Assembly: GCA_023390555.1 (NCBI GenBank)
Contig: JAEWCQ010000032.1
Coordinates: forward strand, 22,511 to 86,510
Source: Bacillota bacterium
Lineage (GTDB): Bacteria > Bacillota > Clostridia > Lachnospirales > Lachnospiraceae
Reading direction: 5' to 3'
Length of the DNA: 64,000 bases
In this document: positions 16,202-25,023 of the stretch, one piece after another
Layout: the number at the start of each line of letters is the position of its first letter
How positions within the stretch are numbered: position 1 is the first letter of the stretch
Made by a program: the position numbers and the translations under genes
Notes under the pieces: generated by a model
Seen by the model: the letters and a program-made list of their open reading frames with translations, nothing else
Told to the model about the DNA's origin: nothing
Databases searched by the model: none

Positions 16202-16858
16202 TCAGTGCTCCCCTATAAATTCAGATAATTGCTTCCGCCATGATTCTGGAATCAGGGAATCCACTTCTGTTTGCTCATCAAAAAGAAGATCCAGAATATA
16301 ACGTGGTCTTTTCCCTCCAATTGCCATTGCTCTTACACAACCAAGACAATAGACCACAACATCCTGACATGGCATTTCGTCCCCGCGTTTTTTCATCCTC
16401 TTATATACCTCTTCTACCGGCAGACTTCCGTAAGTGCTATCCCCACAGCAAGTTGCTTTGGAGCGGGTATTTTCAGGTTCTATGACATGAATATTCATCC
16501 GCTCCAAAAGGTAACGAACCGCATCATGAACCCGTTCCTCCGATCTGGTGGGACAGGAATCATGGATTGCCATTTTAAGCCCATGATAATTCGGGAAAGG
16601 AAAAGAGCTGCTTTTTGCAATCACTTCCCACAGAGAGGTAGTCGATATCCCCTCATACAAGGAACGGAACCGTCTGTCACAACCGGGACACGTATTGATT
16701 ATTCTTGTGTCTGCCTCCAGCTTCGGGTCATGTCTGCAGCAAATCATGTGTTCTTTTATACGGATGTGTTCTGTCTCCCTTAAGAACTCCATCGTCTTCT
16801 CTGCCAGGATCGGTTTATAGATCATCAGGGCGCAGCCTGGTGCGTATACTTCCTTCAT
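16202..16858 (-). CDS. CCG-domain (HdrB-like) Fe-S protein
   Basis: Soluble 218-aa protein with two cysteine-rich CCG modules: C9, C40-C41, C57, C60 and C102, C137-C138, C171, C174. In HdrB and related proteins these bind non-cubane [4Fe-4S] clusters or mediate thiol/disulfide and quinone redox chemistry. It stands alone, without HdrA/C or LutBC partners, and only 57 nt after the Lrp-type regulator, so the pair is probably one unit. Its electron donor and substrate are unknown. The second half (DSCPTRSEERVHDAVRYLLE) matches the family best. Confidence 0.82.
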   Translation of the reverse strand: MKEVYAPGCALMIYKPILAEKTMEFLRETEHIRIKEHMICCRHDPKLEADTRIINTCPGCDRRFRSLYEGISTTSLWEVIAKSSSFPFPNYHGLKMAIHDSCPTRSEERVHDAVRYLLERMNIHVIEPENTRSKATCCGDSTYGSLPVEEVYKRMKKRGDEMPCQDVVVYCLGCVRAMAIGGKRPRYILDLLFDEQTEVDSLIPESWRKQLSEFIGEH

Positions 16859-16915
16859 GGTATCCTCCTTTCGTCCTTGAACCGAATCAGGAAATTTTTC
16901 TGACTTTCTCCATTG

Positions 16916-17428
16916 TCAGATAAAAGTACCACCTTCACAATCCGGAACGCAGTTTCGGCTATTGTCCGTCGAATATCCCTGCTCAATGATCTGATTTTCA
17001 AGTATTGTTGTTAAAATAAGTGTAGTGGACGTTTCCTGTACTTCGGGAATCCTGACCATCTCATCTATTAAATCAGTCATTCTCTGTGAATCAGAAACTC
17101 TTACTTTCAGCATCATGCACCATTCACCAGCAAGGCGCTGTGCCTCTAAAATAGTTACGCCCGGTATCGGCAGTGATATAATATTGGATGCAACCTCCTT
17201 AAAATTATTACATTTGATTTTTACAAGAATAATTGCTTTTATCTTTTCATCCATTTTATTCCAATCAATGATGCTTCGATACCCTTTGATAATTCCTTTT
17301 TTCTCCATTTTGGAAACTCGCTGATGAACCGATGGCCGGGAAATATGAAGCAGTCTGCTGATCTCTTCATGGGTCAGCCTTCCGTTTTCCTCAAGCAATT
17401 GAATAATTTGTTTATCTATTTCGTCCAT
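16916..17428 (-). CDS. Lrp/AsnC family transcription regulator
   Basis: 170-aa regulator with an N-terminal HTH (LTHEEISRLLHISRPSVHQRVSKMEKKG, here only named by residues 18-45) and a C-terminal RAM/ligand-binding domain (EVQETSTTLIL). The start at 17428 is chosen because AGGAGGT lies five bases before that ATG. An in-frame extension to 17503 has no such site. Family members sense amino acids. The target is probably the downstream HdrB-like gene and itself. The C-terminal tail is unusual in having two cysteines (NCVPDCEGG). Confidence 0.88.
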   Translation of the reverse strand: MDEIDKQIIQLLEENGRLTHEEISRLLHISRPSVHQRVSKMEKKGIIKGYRSIIDWNKMDEKIKAIILVKIKCNNFKEVASNIISLPIPGVTILEAQRLAGEWCMMLKVRVSDSQRMTDLIDEMVRIPEVQETSTTLILTTILENQIIEQGYSTDNSRNCVPDCEGGTFI

Positions 17429-17777
17429 ATTGCACCTCCTGTTACTATTATATAGCAAGGTGGAAATCTTGTACATATTGTCATCAAATCTAGAAATAAT
17501 CAAACGATTTGTTACTTTATCTCAACTATATTTACTTATCGTCATTTTCATTCATAGAGAAGCCATCAATCCTGACGTTTCGTCATATTAAGTTTCATTT
17601 GTAATAAGACAGTTCCACTTATGAATCAGAAAATCCGCTGGGCTCTTTGATATTACCGGATTCTTACCGGTTTGACACTCCATTCTATTTCGTTTCTATT
17701 CTTCTACTTCATTCCCAGCCTATAACAAAAGCATCGCCACTTTTACATGGCGATGCTCCATTCTTACCGATGAAATA
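17429..17777. other. Intergenic region between lrp-type gene and proB
   Basis: Apart from the proB terminator and a TATAAT-like box close to the Lrp-type gene (on the minus strand, near 17440-17450), nothing else is recognisable. A small repeat of CCGGT/ACCGG type lies near 17658-17674. Confidence 0.5.
17730..17757 (-). terminator. proB terminator
   Basis: AGCATCGCCA/TGGCGATGCT perfect 10-bp stem with an 8-base loop, followed on the minus strand by TTTTGTTAT. Confidence 0.85.
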
Positions 17778-18578
17778 TTATTTCTTTTGAGCGACAAAAA
17801 GTGTTCCAACTTTCTTTCCTTCCACAATGTCATATAACACTTTAGGATTTTTGCCATTTGTAACAATAACATCTATTCCTTGTCTTGTCGCAATATCTGC
17901 AGCTTGAAGTTTTGTTTTCATGCCGCCAGTTCCTCTTCTGGAACCTGCTCCACCTGCCAATGCATATGTAGTATCATCGATTTGTTCTATTCGGCTAATC
18001 AGCTTGGCTGTTTTAGATAATCGAGGATCTTTGTCATAAAATCCGTCTATATCAGATAAAATAACCAATTTATCCGCGTGACACAATACAGCTACTACAG
18101 CAGAAAGCATATCATTATCACCAAATATTTTTTCTTCCGACTCGATCTCTTTATAGCTGACTGAGTCGTTTTCATTCACAATTGGAATAATCCCCTGTTC
18201 TAACAAAGCTTCAAAAGTATTTGCAAGATTTTCTTTTTTTTCTTCATCCCGAATATCATCCGCATTTAACAATATCTGTGCGACTGTTTTATTGTAATAT
18301 CCAAAGAATTTGTCATATAAAAACATATTTTCACATTGTCCTACTGCAGCTGCCGCCTGCTTCATTCTAAGTTCCTTTGGCTTTTCTGCCAAATGCATTT
18401 TCTGCGCTCCTATGGCAATTGCTCCCGACGATACAATGATTATTTCATTTTCCATACTTTGAATATCAGACAATGCTAAAGAAAGTTCTTCCACTCTTCT
18501 CAGGTTACTGTTTCCCATTTCATTTGTTAATGTGGATGTTCCGACTTTTACTACGATACGATTTCTTTTTATTCCCAA
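17778..18578 (-). CDS. proB: Glutamate 5-kinase
   Basis: First step of proline synthesis: ATP-dependent phosphorylation of glutamate. The 266-aa protein has an amino-acid-kinase fold (VVKVGTSTLTN at the start, SSGAIAIG, VNENDSV, GTGGMKTKLQAA) and lacks the C-terminal PUA domain of enterobacterial ProB, as in many Firmicutes. The start is a TTG with AAGGAG about nine bases upstream. proA is not in the window. A T-box leader upstream suggests induction by uncharged tRNA-Pro. Confidence 0.93.
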   Translation of the reverse strand: MGIKRNRIVVKVGTSTLTNEMGNSNLRRVEELSLALSDIQSMENEIIIVSSGAIAIGAQKMHLAEKPKELRMKQAAAAVGQCENMFLYDKFFGYYNKTVAQILLNADDIRDEEKKENLANTFEALLEQGIIPIVNENDSVSYKEIESEEKIFGDNDMLSAVVAVLCHADKLVILSDIDGFYDKDPRLSKTAKLISRIEQIDDTTYALAGGAGSRRGTGGMKTKLQAADIATRQGIDVIVTNGKNPKVLYDIVEGKKVGTLFVAQKK

Positions 18579-18617
18579 TTCTATTATCTCCTTCTATTTT
18601 TCCTTATACAGTTGTTA

Positions 18618-18772
18618 GAAGAACAAAAATGTACTTCATACACTCTCGCATTCTACTGCTTCGAACGTACCGCTTTTGTTCCGCGCGCGATGCTGCGCAT
18701 CTAAATTTTATTCTATAGGAAAATTGCGGCTTTCATACGCTAATATAACAAGATCTTTCCTATAGAATAAAA
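18618..18772 (-). repeat. ~155-bp interspersed repeat, copy A
   Basis: Closely similar to the copy at 19146-19300. It has an inner inverted repeat (ATTCTATAGGAAA ... TTTCCTATAGAAT) and an outer one (GAACAAAA ... TTTTGTTC). On the minus strand it begins in the U-tract of the T-box terminator and runs toward proB. Shared blocks include TTTAGATGCGCAGC and GTACAYTTTTGTTCTT. It is probably a MITE- or REP-like element. No transposase is encoded. Confidence 0.75.
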
Positions 18773-18773
18773 A

Positions 18774-19035
18774 AAGCGTCCTCCCTCCTTAGAATTTTAA
18801 GGACGAGAACGCTATCCGCTTCGTGGTACCACCTTAATTCGTCTGTATTTCACAATACAAACCTTTTCAAGTACAAATTATACTCTAGCGCTTTAACGGG
18901 CGCACACGGTGTATCCTCAGGTATGATCTTCGGTACACAGCTCCAAGACTGGTTCAATATTTCTTCTATAAAGTTTTCCACCATCCAACTTCTCTCTGTA
19001 ATATCAGAAATATTTACTTTCTCTCTTCATCGCTT
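18774..19035 (-). promoter_or_regulatory. T-box leader, probable proline specificity, upstream of proB
   Basis: Minus-strand RNA shows the AGAGAG motif of stem I, the conserved T-box sequence AAGGTGGTACCACG (18822-18835) and a terminator hairpin ending in TTTTTTT (18774-18812). The bulge base of TGGT would pair with discriminator A of the tRNA. In the specifier region TTGAACCAGTCTTGG the codon CCA (Pro) is the best reading. Downstream lies proB, which fits proline. Thr (ACC) is a less likely alternative. Confidence 0.85.
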
Positions 19036-19041
19036 TTTTTG

Positions 19042-19070
19042 ATTATATCCATTGTATTAGCAAATGTCAA
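19042..19070 (-). promoter_or_regulatory. Promoter of the T-box/proB transcript
   Basis: TTGACA, 17-base spacer, TATAAT on the minus strand, a perfect sigma-A consensus, just upstream of the T-box stem I. Confidence 0.85.
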
Positions 19071-19145
19071 TTATCCAGATACAAGAAGGAGCTTGCGTCT
19101 CTAAAAATATGATTTCGCCAGCATAAACAAAACTTGATATACCTA

Positions 19146-19300
19146 AGAACAAAAGTGTACTTCGTGCGCTCCCGCATTCTACTTCTTAGAAAGTGCAACT
19201 TTTGTCCCGCGCGTGAAGCTGCGCATCTAAATTTTAATTCTACCGGAACATCATAGATTTCACACGTTAATGTAACAAGGTCTTTCCTATAGAAGAAAAA
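19146..19300 (-). repeat. ~155-bp interspersed repeat, copy B
   Basis: Second copy of the element at 18618-18772, same orientation. Read on the minus strand it begins with CTTCTATAGGAAAGACCTTG inside the U-tract of the purD terminator and ends GTACACTTTTGTTCTT. Substitutions are spread evenly, and the hairpin arms are less perfect than in copy A. Confidence 0.75.
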
Positions 19301-19301
19301 A

Positions 19302-19331
19302 GCTTACTTCTGCCGGAATACAGAAGTAAGC
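19302..19331 (-). terminator. purMND operon terminator
   Basis: GCTTACTTCTG/CAGAAGTAAGC perfect 11-bp stem with an 8-base loop followed on the minus strand by TTTTTTCTT. Confidence 0.9.
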
Positions 19332-19399
19332 AAATGGTGTTCCTATTCTTTCATCGACTCTCACTGATAATCAATCGGAACATTTTTATTCCTTGATCT

Positions 19400-20677
19400 T
19401 TATTTCACTTCGTCAATTGCTTTGCCAATATCATGGCGCATGTATTTATTCTCGTAATCCACCCATTCCGTCGCTGCATAGGCATTGGCTCTGGCTTCTT
19501 TTAAGGTTGCTCCCTTAGCGGTCACACCGAGTACACGTCCGCCGTTTGTCACGATCTTCCCCTGTTCATTCAGAGCGGTTCCGGCATGAAAACAGTAGTA
19601 GCCTTCTTTTCCTTCAAAGTTTTCCAGTCCTTTGATTTCGAATCCTTTTTCATAAGACACCGGATATCCGTCTGACGCAAGTACCACGCAGACTGCCGCA
19701 TTGTCTTCAAACTGCAGATCTATTTCATCCAGTCTGCCTTCCACACAGGCCTCCATGACATCCATGATGTCATTTTTCATACGCGGAAGAACCACCTGGG
19801 CTTCCGGATCACCGAATCTGGCATTGTATTCCAAAACCTTAGGGCCTTCTTCTGTCAGCATCAGACCAAAGAAAATAACACCGGTAAACGGACTGCCCTC
19901 TGCAGCCATTGCATCCACGGTTGCCTGATACACATATTTTTTGCAGAAAGCATCTACTTCTTTCGTATAAAACGGACTTGGAGAGAAATTGCCCATACCG
20001 CCGGTATTGAGTCCCTGGTCTCCGTCCTTCGCGCGTTTGTGATCCTGGGCGGATGACATAATCTGAATTGTCTTGCCGTCTACAAAGGAAAGAACGGATA
20101 CTTCGCGGCCGGTCATGAATTCTTCCACTACCATATGATTGCCCGCGGAACCGAATTTCTTGTCCTCCATGATTTCTTTCACACCGGCCAGTGCTTCTTC
20201 CAGTGTCTGACAGATCAGCACGCCTTTTCCGAGCGCAAGCCCGTCCGCTTTTAAAACGATCGGCATCTTTGCTGTTTTCAAATATGCCTCTGCCTTCTTT
20301 GGATCATCGAATGTTTCATATCCGGCTGTCGGAATGTCATATTTTTTCATCAGGTCTTTGGAAAATGCTTTGGAACCCTCTAAAATAGCCGCATTTTTGC
20401 GCGGTCCAAATACTTTTAAGCCTGCTGCCTCAAAAACATCCACAATACCGCCGACCAGCGGATCGTCCATCCCGATCATTGTAAAATCAATTTCTTTTTC
20501 TTTTGCGAATGCTACCAGACGTTCAAATTCCATTGCCTGAATCGGCACACACTCTGCAATCTGTCCAATTCCTGCATTGCCCGGTGCACAGTAAATTTTA
20601 TCAACACGGCTGCTTTTTGCAACGCTGACCGCAATCGCATGCTCTCTTCCGCCGCTTCCTACGATGAGTACCTTCAT
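19400..20677 (-). CDS. purD: Phosphoribosylamine-glycine ligase
   Basis: ATP-grasp ligase making GAR from phosphoribosylamine and glycine in purine synthesis. The start MKVLIVGSGGREHAIA is preferred (TAGGAGG precedes it). An in-frame extension of 14 codons is unlike the family. Length is 425 aa. Typical ATP-grasp stretches are visible (VLKADGLALGKGV, EYNARFGDPEAQVVLP). It is the third gene of purM-purN-purD and ends at a strong terminator. Confidence 0.95.
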   Translation of the reverse strand: MKVLIVGSGGREHAIAVSVAKSSRVDKIYCAPGNAGIGQIAECVPIQAMEFERLVAFAKEKEIDFTMIGMDDPLVGGIVDVFEAAGLKVFGPRKNAAILEGSKAFSKDLMKKYDIPTAGYETFDDPKKAEAYLKTAKMPIVLKADGLALGKGVLICQTLEEALAGVKEIMEDKKFGSAGNHMVVEEFMTGREVSVLSFVDGKTIQIMSSAQDHKRAKDGDQGLNTGGMGNFSPSPFYTKEVDAFCKKYVYQATVDAMAAEGSPFTGVIFFGLMLTEEGPKVLEYNARFGDPEAQVVLPRMKNDIMDVMEACVEGRLDEIDLQFEDNAAVCVVLASDGYPVSYEKGFEIKGLENFEGKEGYYCFHAGTALNEQGKIVTNGGRVLGVTAKGATLKEARANAYAATEWVDYENKYMRHDIGKAIDEVK

Positions 20678-20687
20678 AATCTGCCTC

Positions 20688-21314
20688 CTATTTCTGAATG
20701 ATGGCTTGTCTGCCCTCAACGGATACCTTCCCGTTTGCGATCAGATTGATCGCCTCCGGAAGAATCTTCCATTCTGCCTGTTCCATAACACGGCGCTGCA
20801 GTACCTCCGGCGTATCCCCCTGCTCGACTTCCACGGCCTTCTGTAACAGAATCGGTCCGGTATCGGTGCCCTCATCCACAAAATGCACGGTTGCTCCGGT
20901 GATTTTTACCCCGCGGGAAAGCACACCTTCATGTACCTTGAGTCCGTAGTAGCCCGTTCCGCAAAAAGAAGGAATCAGGGACGGATGAATATTGATGATA
21001 CGATTTCGGTATTTTTCAATCATTTCCTCCGGAATTACAACCAGAAATCCCGCAAGTACAATCAGATCCACAGAACAGGAATCTAATTTTTCAATCAGCG
21101 CCCGGTTAAATGCCGGCCGGTTCTCATAATCCTTCGGGGCGATACAGCAGTTTTCTATTCCCTTTTTTGCTGCACGCTCCAGTGCATAGGCATTCCGGTT
21201 ATTACTGATCACAACTTTTATCTCTACGTTGGTAATCCCCCCCGCCTCGATGGAATCGAGAATCGCCTGCAGATTCGTCCCGCCTCCGGATACTAATACT
21301 GCAATTTTCAGCAT
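20688..21314 (-). CDS. purN: Phosphoribosylglycinamide formyltransferase
   Basis: Transfers a formyl group from 10-formyl-tetrahydrofolate to GAR. It has the 5'-phosphate loop [11 protein letters not shown] at the N-terminus, the catalytic N108-x-H110 in [11 protein letters not shown] and D151 in EGTDTGPIL. It is 208 aa and overlaps the end of purM by 7 nt. purD begins 10 nt after its stop. Confidence 0.95.
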   Translation of the reverse strand: MLKIAVLVSGGGTNLQAILDSIEAGGITNVEIKVVISNNRNAYALERAAKKGIENCCIAPKDYENRPAFNRALIEKLDSCSVDLIVLAGFLVVIPEEMIEKYRNRIINIHPSLIPSFCGTGYYGLKVHEGVLSRGVKITGATVHFVDEGTDTGPILLQKAVEVEQGDTPEVLQRRVMEQAEWKILPEAINLIANGKVSVEGRQAIIQK

Positions 21315-22333
21315 AATGTAACTCCCTTTTCGCCGTCCTCGACTTTACCGACCACATACGGTGTCTCACCGGCTGCCCGGATTGCCTCCACCGTCTTCTC
21401 CACGTCAGCTGCATCTACCGCAAGTACCATTCCGAGTCCCATGTTGTAGGTATTGTACATCATCTGCTCCTCTACCTGTCCTTCACGAGCCAGCATCGTA
21501 AAAATAGGCGGAATCGGATAACTTGCTTTTTCAATCACGGCACGTCTTCCTTCCGGCAGCATCCTCGGTACATTTTCATAAAAACCGCCGCCTGTGATAT
21601 GACTGCATGCCTTTACTGTAATCCCCGCCTCTTTGATCGAACGCAGCGCCTTTACATAGATTTTGGTCGGAGCAAGCAACGCTTCTCCCAGAGTGGTTTC
21701 AAGCTCTTCATGGTACGTATTGAGCGTTTCTTTTTCCATACTGAAAACTTTACGCACCAGAGAAAATCCATTGGAATGTACGCCTGATGAAGCCATACCG
21801 ATCAGTACATCACCGGCCTTTAAATCTTTCCCTGTTATAATCTCTTTCTCATCTACGACACCTACGGCAAAGCCCGCAAGATCATATTCCTCTTCCGGAT
21901 AGAAACCCGGCATTTCCGCCGTCTCCCCGCCGATCAATGCCGCATTGGACTGTTTGCAGCCCTCTGCCACACCGCTTACGATGGTTGCAATCTTCTCCGG
22001 GAAATTCTTGCCGCATGCTATATAATCCAGGAAAAATAATGGTTCGCCGCCGGCACATGCGATATCATTCACGCACATAGCCACGCAGTCAATGCCGATG
22101 GTATCATGCTTATCCAGTAAGAACGCAAGTTTTAACTTGGTTCCGACACCGTCAGTACCAGATACTAAAGTCGGTTTCTCCATATCTTTAAAAGCCGCCA
22201 TGGAAAATGCTCCGGAGAATCCGCCGAGGTTGCTCAGTACCTCTTTGCGCATTGTACCTCTTACATGTTCTTTCATTAACTCCACGGATTTGTATCCTGC
22301 TTCAATATCTACTCCTGCATTCTTATAATCCAT
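21308..22333 (-). CDS. purM: Phosphoribosylformylglycinamidine cyclo-ligase
   Basis: ATP-dependent ring closure forming aminoimidazole ribotide. The 341-aa protein has family features: [14 protein letters not shown] for substrate binding, [14 protein letters not shown], and a C-terminal [14 protein letters not shown] precedes the ATG. A possible short upstream frame ends on the purM start (TAATG). First gene of purM-purN-purD. Confidence 0.95.
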   Translation of the reverse strand: MDYKNAGVDIEAGYKSVELMKEHVRGTMRKEVLSNLGGFSGAFSMAAFKDMEKPTLVSGTDGVGTKLKLAFLLDKHDTIGIDCVAMCVNDIACAGGEPLFFLDYIACGKNFPEKIATIVSGVAEGCKQSNAALIGGETAEMPGFYPEEEYDLAGFAVGVVDEKEIITGKDLKAGDVLIGMASSGVHSNGFSLVRKVFSMEKETLNTYHEELETTLGEALLAPTKIYVKALRSIKEAGITVKACSHITGGGFYENVPRMLPEGRRAVIEKASYPIPPIFTMLAREGQVEEQMMYNTYNMGLGMVLAVDAADVEKTVEAIRAAGETPYVVGKVEDGEKGVTLC

Positions 22334-22386
22334 TACCTTTCCTCCTGTTTGTTCTCATCACTGTTTTCAAAATAATACAGCTTCAT
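22333..22386 (-). CDS. Possible 17-residue upstream ORF coupled to purM
   Basis: ATG, complementary to 22384-22386, with AAAGG four bases upstream. The frame encodes [17 protein letters not shown] and its stop overlaps the purM start as TAATG. The arrangement would suit translational coupling, but a frame this short can arise by chance. Confidence 0.25.
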   Translation of the reverse strand: MKLYYFENSDENKQEER

Positions 22387-22523
22387 TGTACCTTTATTTC
22401 CTTAGAATTGCCAATTATATATAGTAATATTTGTTATTAGTTTTGCTTATTAATGTTTTTGGTTTTTTATGCCTGGCTTATAATTCACCGACATATGATT
22501 TTACAATGGAAGAACAAAAGTAT

Positions 22524-22555
22524 AAAAGTACAAAGTATTATCACTTTGTACTTTT
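22524..22555 (-). terminator. Terminator after the TgpA-like membrane gene
   Basis: AAAAGTACAAAGT/ACTTTGTACTTTT perfect 13-bp stem, 6-base loop, just beyond the stop codon of the 388-aa gene. The AT-rich arms end in a U-rich tail. Confidence 0.8.
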
Positions 22556-22561
22556 ACCTGA

Positions 22562-23728
22562 TTATAAAAAACGAATCCTGATGTATTTATAAAACAACTG
22601 TCTGCTTTTTTTCTGCTGCTCATATAGTTCTTTTGCTATCCCACGAATATATGCGGCCATCTGCAGATGCTCTTCCTCGCTCAGTATCGTATTGTTTGCG
22701 AATCGAAGTCTTATCATCCGCTTTAAAAACTGCTCAAAACCCTCGCTCCGAAAATTTTGCATTTTCCGCAAAGCGGCATCCTGTCCAATATTCAGATCAA
22801 TCTGGGCAACCGCACATATTTCAGTCAAATAACGATACATGTCAAAAGCAGTTTCTCTGTCAAATACCGTATCAAAACGCCTCAGACGGCTCTTTAATCT
22901 GTACCTGCGCCATAGTGCGATCATACCGAACAGAATCACAAGAAACAGAATTCCGAAAAGGAGATACCACGGCAGCACAGCGTGAATGACTTCTATTTTA
23001 TTTTGTACGCTTCCTGCTGCCGAAGCCATGTTTTTTTGCATTTGATTTTCCTGAAGTTGATTACGGTTTAACTGTTCCTGCAATTTCATAATCGCATTTT
23101 TCATATTTTCCGCCGTCTGAGTATTACGAATTCCCCGGTCAGAAAAAACGTTTGCGATAATAACAGAAACTCCTAAGACACTCAGAAGGAATAAACCGCC
23201 GAAATTTGTCCGCTCTCCTGCAATCGGAACTTCTTTTGACGGAAGTGTTTTCAGTACGAAACAACCACACCAGGCAAGCACAAGCAACGTCAGCGCATAA
23301 ATATCCGGATTCACCGCCATACACAATTCCATGGTGAGAGGCCATGCCGTAACAGCAATTGCAGGCACTATTTTCTGGTTCAATAAGGATGTTACCATTC
23401 CTACATTTACCAGACCACTGATACCAGCAAAGACCATGGCTTCCCTTCCCCATCCGAGTATCAGAAGAAGTAAAAAAATCAGTAGCATCCCGATAACGAC
23501 AGGTTTCCTCTTTCTGCTTATCCGCTCCGCTATATAAAGAAAAACTGCAGAACCGGCAGAGACCAATAGTATTACCTTCTGTGAAAGTTCTCCTGTAAAA
23601 TAGGGCCACAACACGAGCCAGCACCCGGTGGAAAGACAGATAACCAGCAAAAGCTGGTAGATGACATGGGAAATTTTTTTCTCCATATTTTGCGACTGAT
23701 ATAACTTTATCTGGGAAGATTTCTGCAT
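22562..23728 (-). CDS. Membrane protein with DUF4129-like C-terminus (TgpA-like, no transglutaminase core)
   Basis: 388 aa. The N-terminal half has about five hydrophobic segments, then an outside loop rich in Gln/Asn (KLQEQLNRNQLQENQ), one more membrane segment (WYLLFGILFLVILFGMIALW) and a cytoplasmic basic tail. The tail (DTVFDRETAFDMYRYL ... LSEEEHLQMAAYIRGIAKEL) resembles DUF4129 of TgpA proteins, which occur with MoxR and DUF58. No transglutaminase Cys-His-Asp domain is present. It lies 19 nt downstream of the DUF58 gene. The assignment rests on position and pattern and is an inference. Confidence 0.6.
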   Translation of the reverse strand: MQKSSQIKLYQSQNMEKKISHVIYQLLLVICLSTGCWLVLWPYFTGELSQKVILLVSAGSAVFLYIAERISRKRKPVVIGMLLIFLLLLILGWGREAMVFAGISGLVNVGMVTSLLNQKIVPAIAVTAWPLTMELCMAVNPDIYALTLLVLAWCGCFVLKTLPSKEVPIAGERTNFGGLFLLSVLGVSVIIANVFSDRGIRNTQTAENMKNAIMKLQEQLNRNQLQENQMQKNMASAAGSVQNKIEVIHAVLPWYLLFGILFLVILFGMIALWRRYRLKSRLRRFDTVFDRETAFDMYRYLTEICAVAQIDLNIGQDAALRKMQNFRSEGFEQFLKRMIRLRFANNTILSEEEHLQMAAYIRGIAKELYEQQKKSRQLFYKYIRIRFL

Positions 23729-23747
23729 ACCTTTGCCTCCGTTCTCT

Positions 23748-24854
23748 CTAACGCAATTCTAACTCGTTTGACAGTAATTCCAGATCTTTGATATCATGCA
23801 CCAAAACAACCGTATGACCGATGGATGCCGCTTCTATTTTTTCTTCTGATGGATAGCCGGTGAAATAGATCAAAAGTGTTTTCTGTTGAGACAAGTCCTG
23901 CAGATAAAAATCCATTGCTGCAGATAGTTCTTCACATCCATAGGCCAGAAGCATCTTGTAGGACAACTGTTCCCACTCATCTTTCGACTGCACATCTTCC
24001 AGATAAAATTTCTGCAGGCCCTCATCGTACCATCCGACATTAAATGCAATCCCTGACCGAATCAGACCTTCCGCCAGGAAAAACAAAGCTTCGATAATAC
24101 GCTTTAGTACTGCCTCTTCTCCTCTGACCAGCTCGATTAACAGAGTAACAGAGGTGAGCACCGGCTGGCTGAATTCCCGGATCATCAGCTGATCCCGCTT
24201 CGATGACAGTTTCCAATGAATTCTGCGTACATCATCTCCCCTGATATAATCACGCAGCGCAAATATCTCACTCACATCATTTCCTGCACGGTTTTTTGCA
24301 TATCTGCTGCTATCTGATGCCATCACCTGCACCATTTCCATCGCAATGTCCTGCTGCTGTGTTTTTGGATAGAGCGTCGTTACATTCTGCACATTTTTAC
24401 AGCATGGGAAGGATAGCAAACCCAAAATATCGGTCAATTCCACTTTCCCAACCACAATCTCAAAGGTTCCCGGACATATCAGTCCCATACTAAGCGGTAT
24501 ATTCACCCAATGTCTGGGTTTCACGCCAAAAGGTATTACTGCTTTCTGACTGTTTCCCGATAGATGATTCGAAATCACAATCTGCAGTCTGGCAAAATCT
24601 ACCGGAAAACGAGCGCGATTATATATCGTAATGACGACCGGCAACTCTTTTTGCCACATCATAAATTCCGGGACTTTAATATCAACCCGCATATTTTGCC
24701 ATACCATCCGTACCAGTAAAACAGAAAGCAACGGACAAAGAACCAAAAAGATCAGAAGTACCGCCAGTCCAAATGTCTGAAACAGGAGATAACATGCCGC
24801 CACTGCCGTCAAAACTACCAAGTACAATATACAGTTTCTCTTTCTCACAATCAT
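23748..24854 (-). CDS. DUF58 (von Willebrand-like) membrane-anchored protein
   Basis: 368 aa. Two hydrophobic segments near the N-terminus are followed by a beta-rich region and the DUF58 signature, here DYIRGDDVRRIHWKLSSKRD followed by QLMIREFSQP. DUF58 proteins pair with MoxR AAA ATPases and are thought to act in assembly or maturation of membrane or cell-surface complexes. It is followed by the DUF4129-like gene. A MoxR gene lies upstream in the same direction, but with three secreted proteins in between. The ribosome site is weak. Confidence 0.88.
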   Translation of the reverse strand: MIVRKRNCILYLVVLTAVAACYLLFQTFGLAVLLIFLVLCPLLSVLLVRMVWQNMRVDIKVPEFMMWQKELPVVITIYNRARFPVDFARLQIVISNHLSGNSQKAVIPFGVKPRHWVNIPLSMGLICPGTFEIVVGKVELTDILGLLSFPCCKNVQNVTTLYPKTQQQDIAMEMVQVMASDSSRYAKNRAGNDVSEIFALRDYIRGDDVRRIHWKLSSKRDQLMIREFSQPVLTSVTLLIELVRGEEAVLKRIIEALFFLAEGLIRSGIAFNVGWYDEGLQKFYLEDVQSKDEWEQLSYKMLLAYGCEELSAAMDFYLQDLSQQKTLLIYFTGYPSEEKIEAASIGHTVVLVHDIKDLELLSNELELR

Positions 24855-25023
24855 CCGGCTTCACTTCACTTTCCTTCTTTTTACTGTACTCCACGCGCCA
24901 CAGCAATAGCTTCCACAGAACTCTGCAGGACGTCCGGGCAATGCAGCCATAAAATAATACAGCCATGATTATGGCTCTCAACAGATCTTTTATTTTTCTG
25001 CCCAACCGTCTTCTTGCTGCATT

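Noticed and set aside
18473..18718. Plus-strand frame covering the proB start and part of repeat copy A
   Set aside because: It is antisense to proB and to the repeat, with no ribosome site.
18618..19300. CRISPR array
   Set aside because: Only two copies, 370 bases apart, each ~155 bp with inner hairpins, and no regular short spacers.
24682..25005. Frame of ~108 codons upstream of and overlapping DUF58
   Set aside because: TTG start only, half of it lies inside the DUF58 gene in another frame, and no family resemblance was seen. The 24855-25023 gap is left without a gene.
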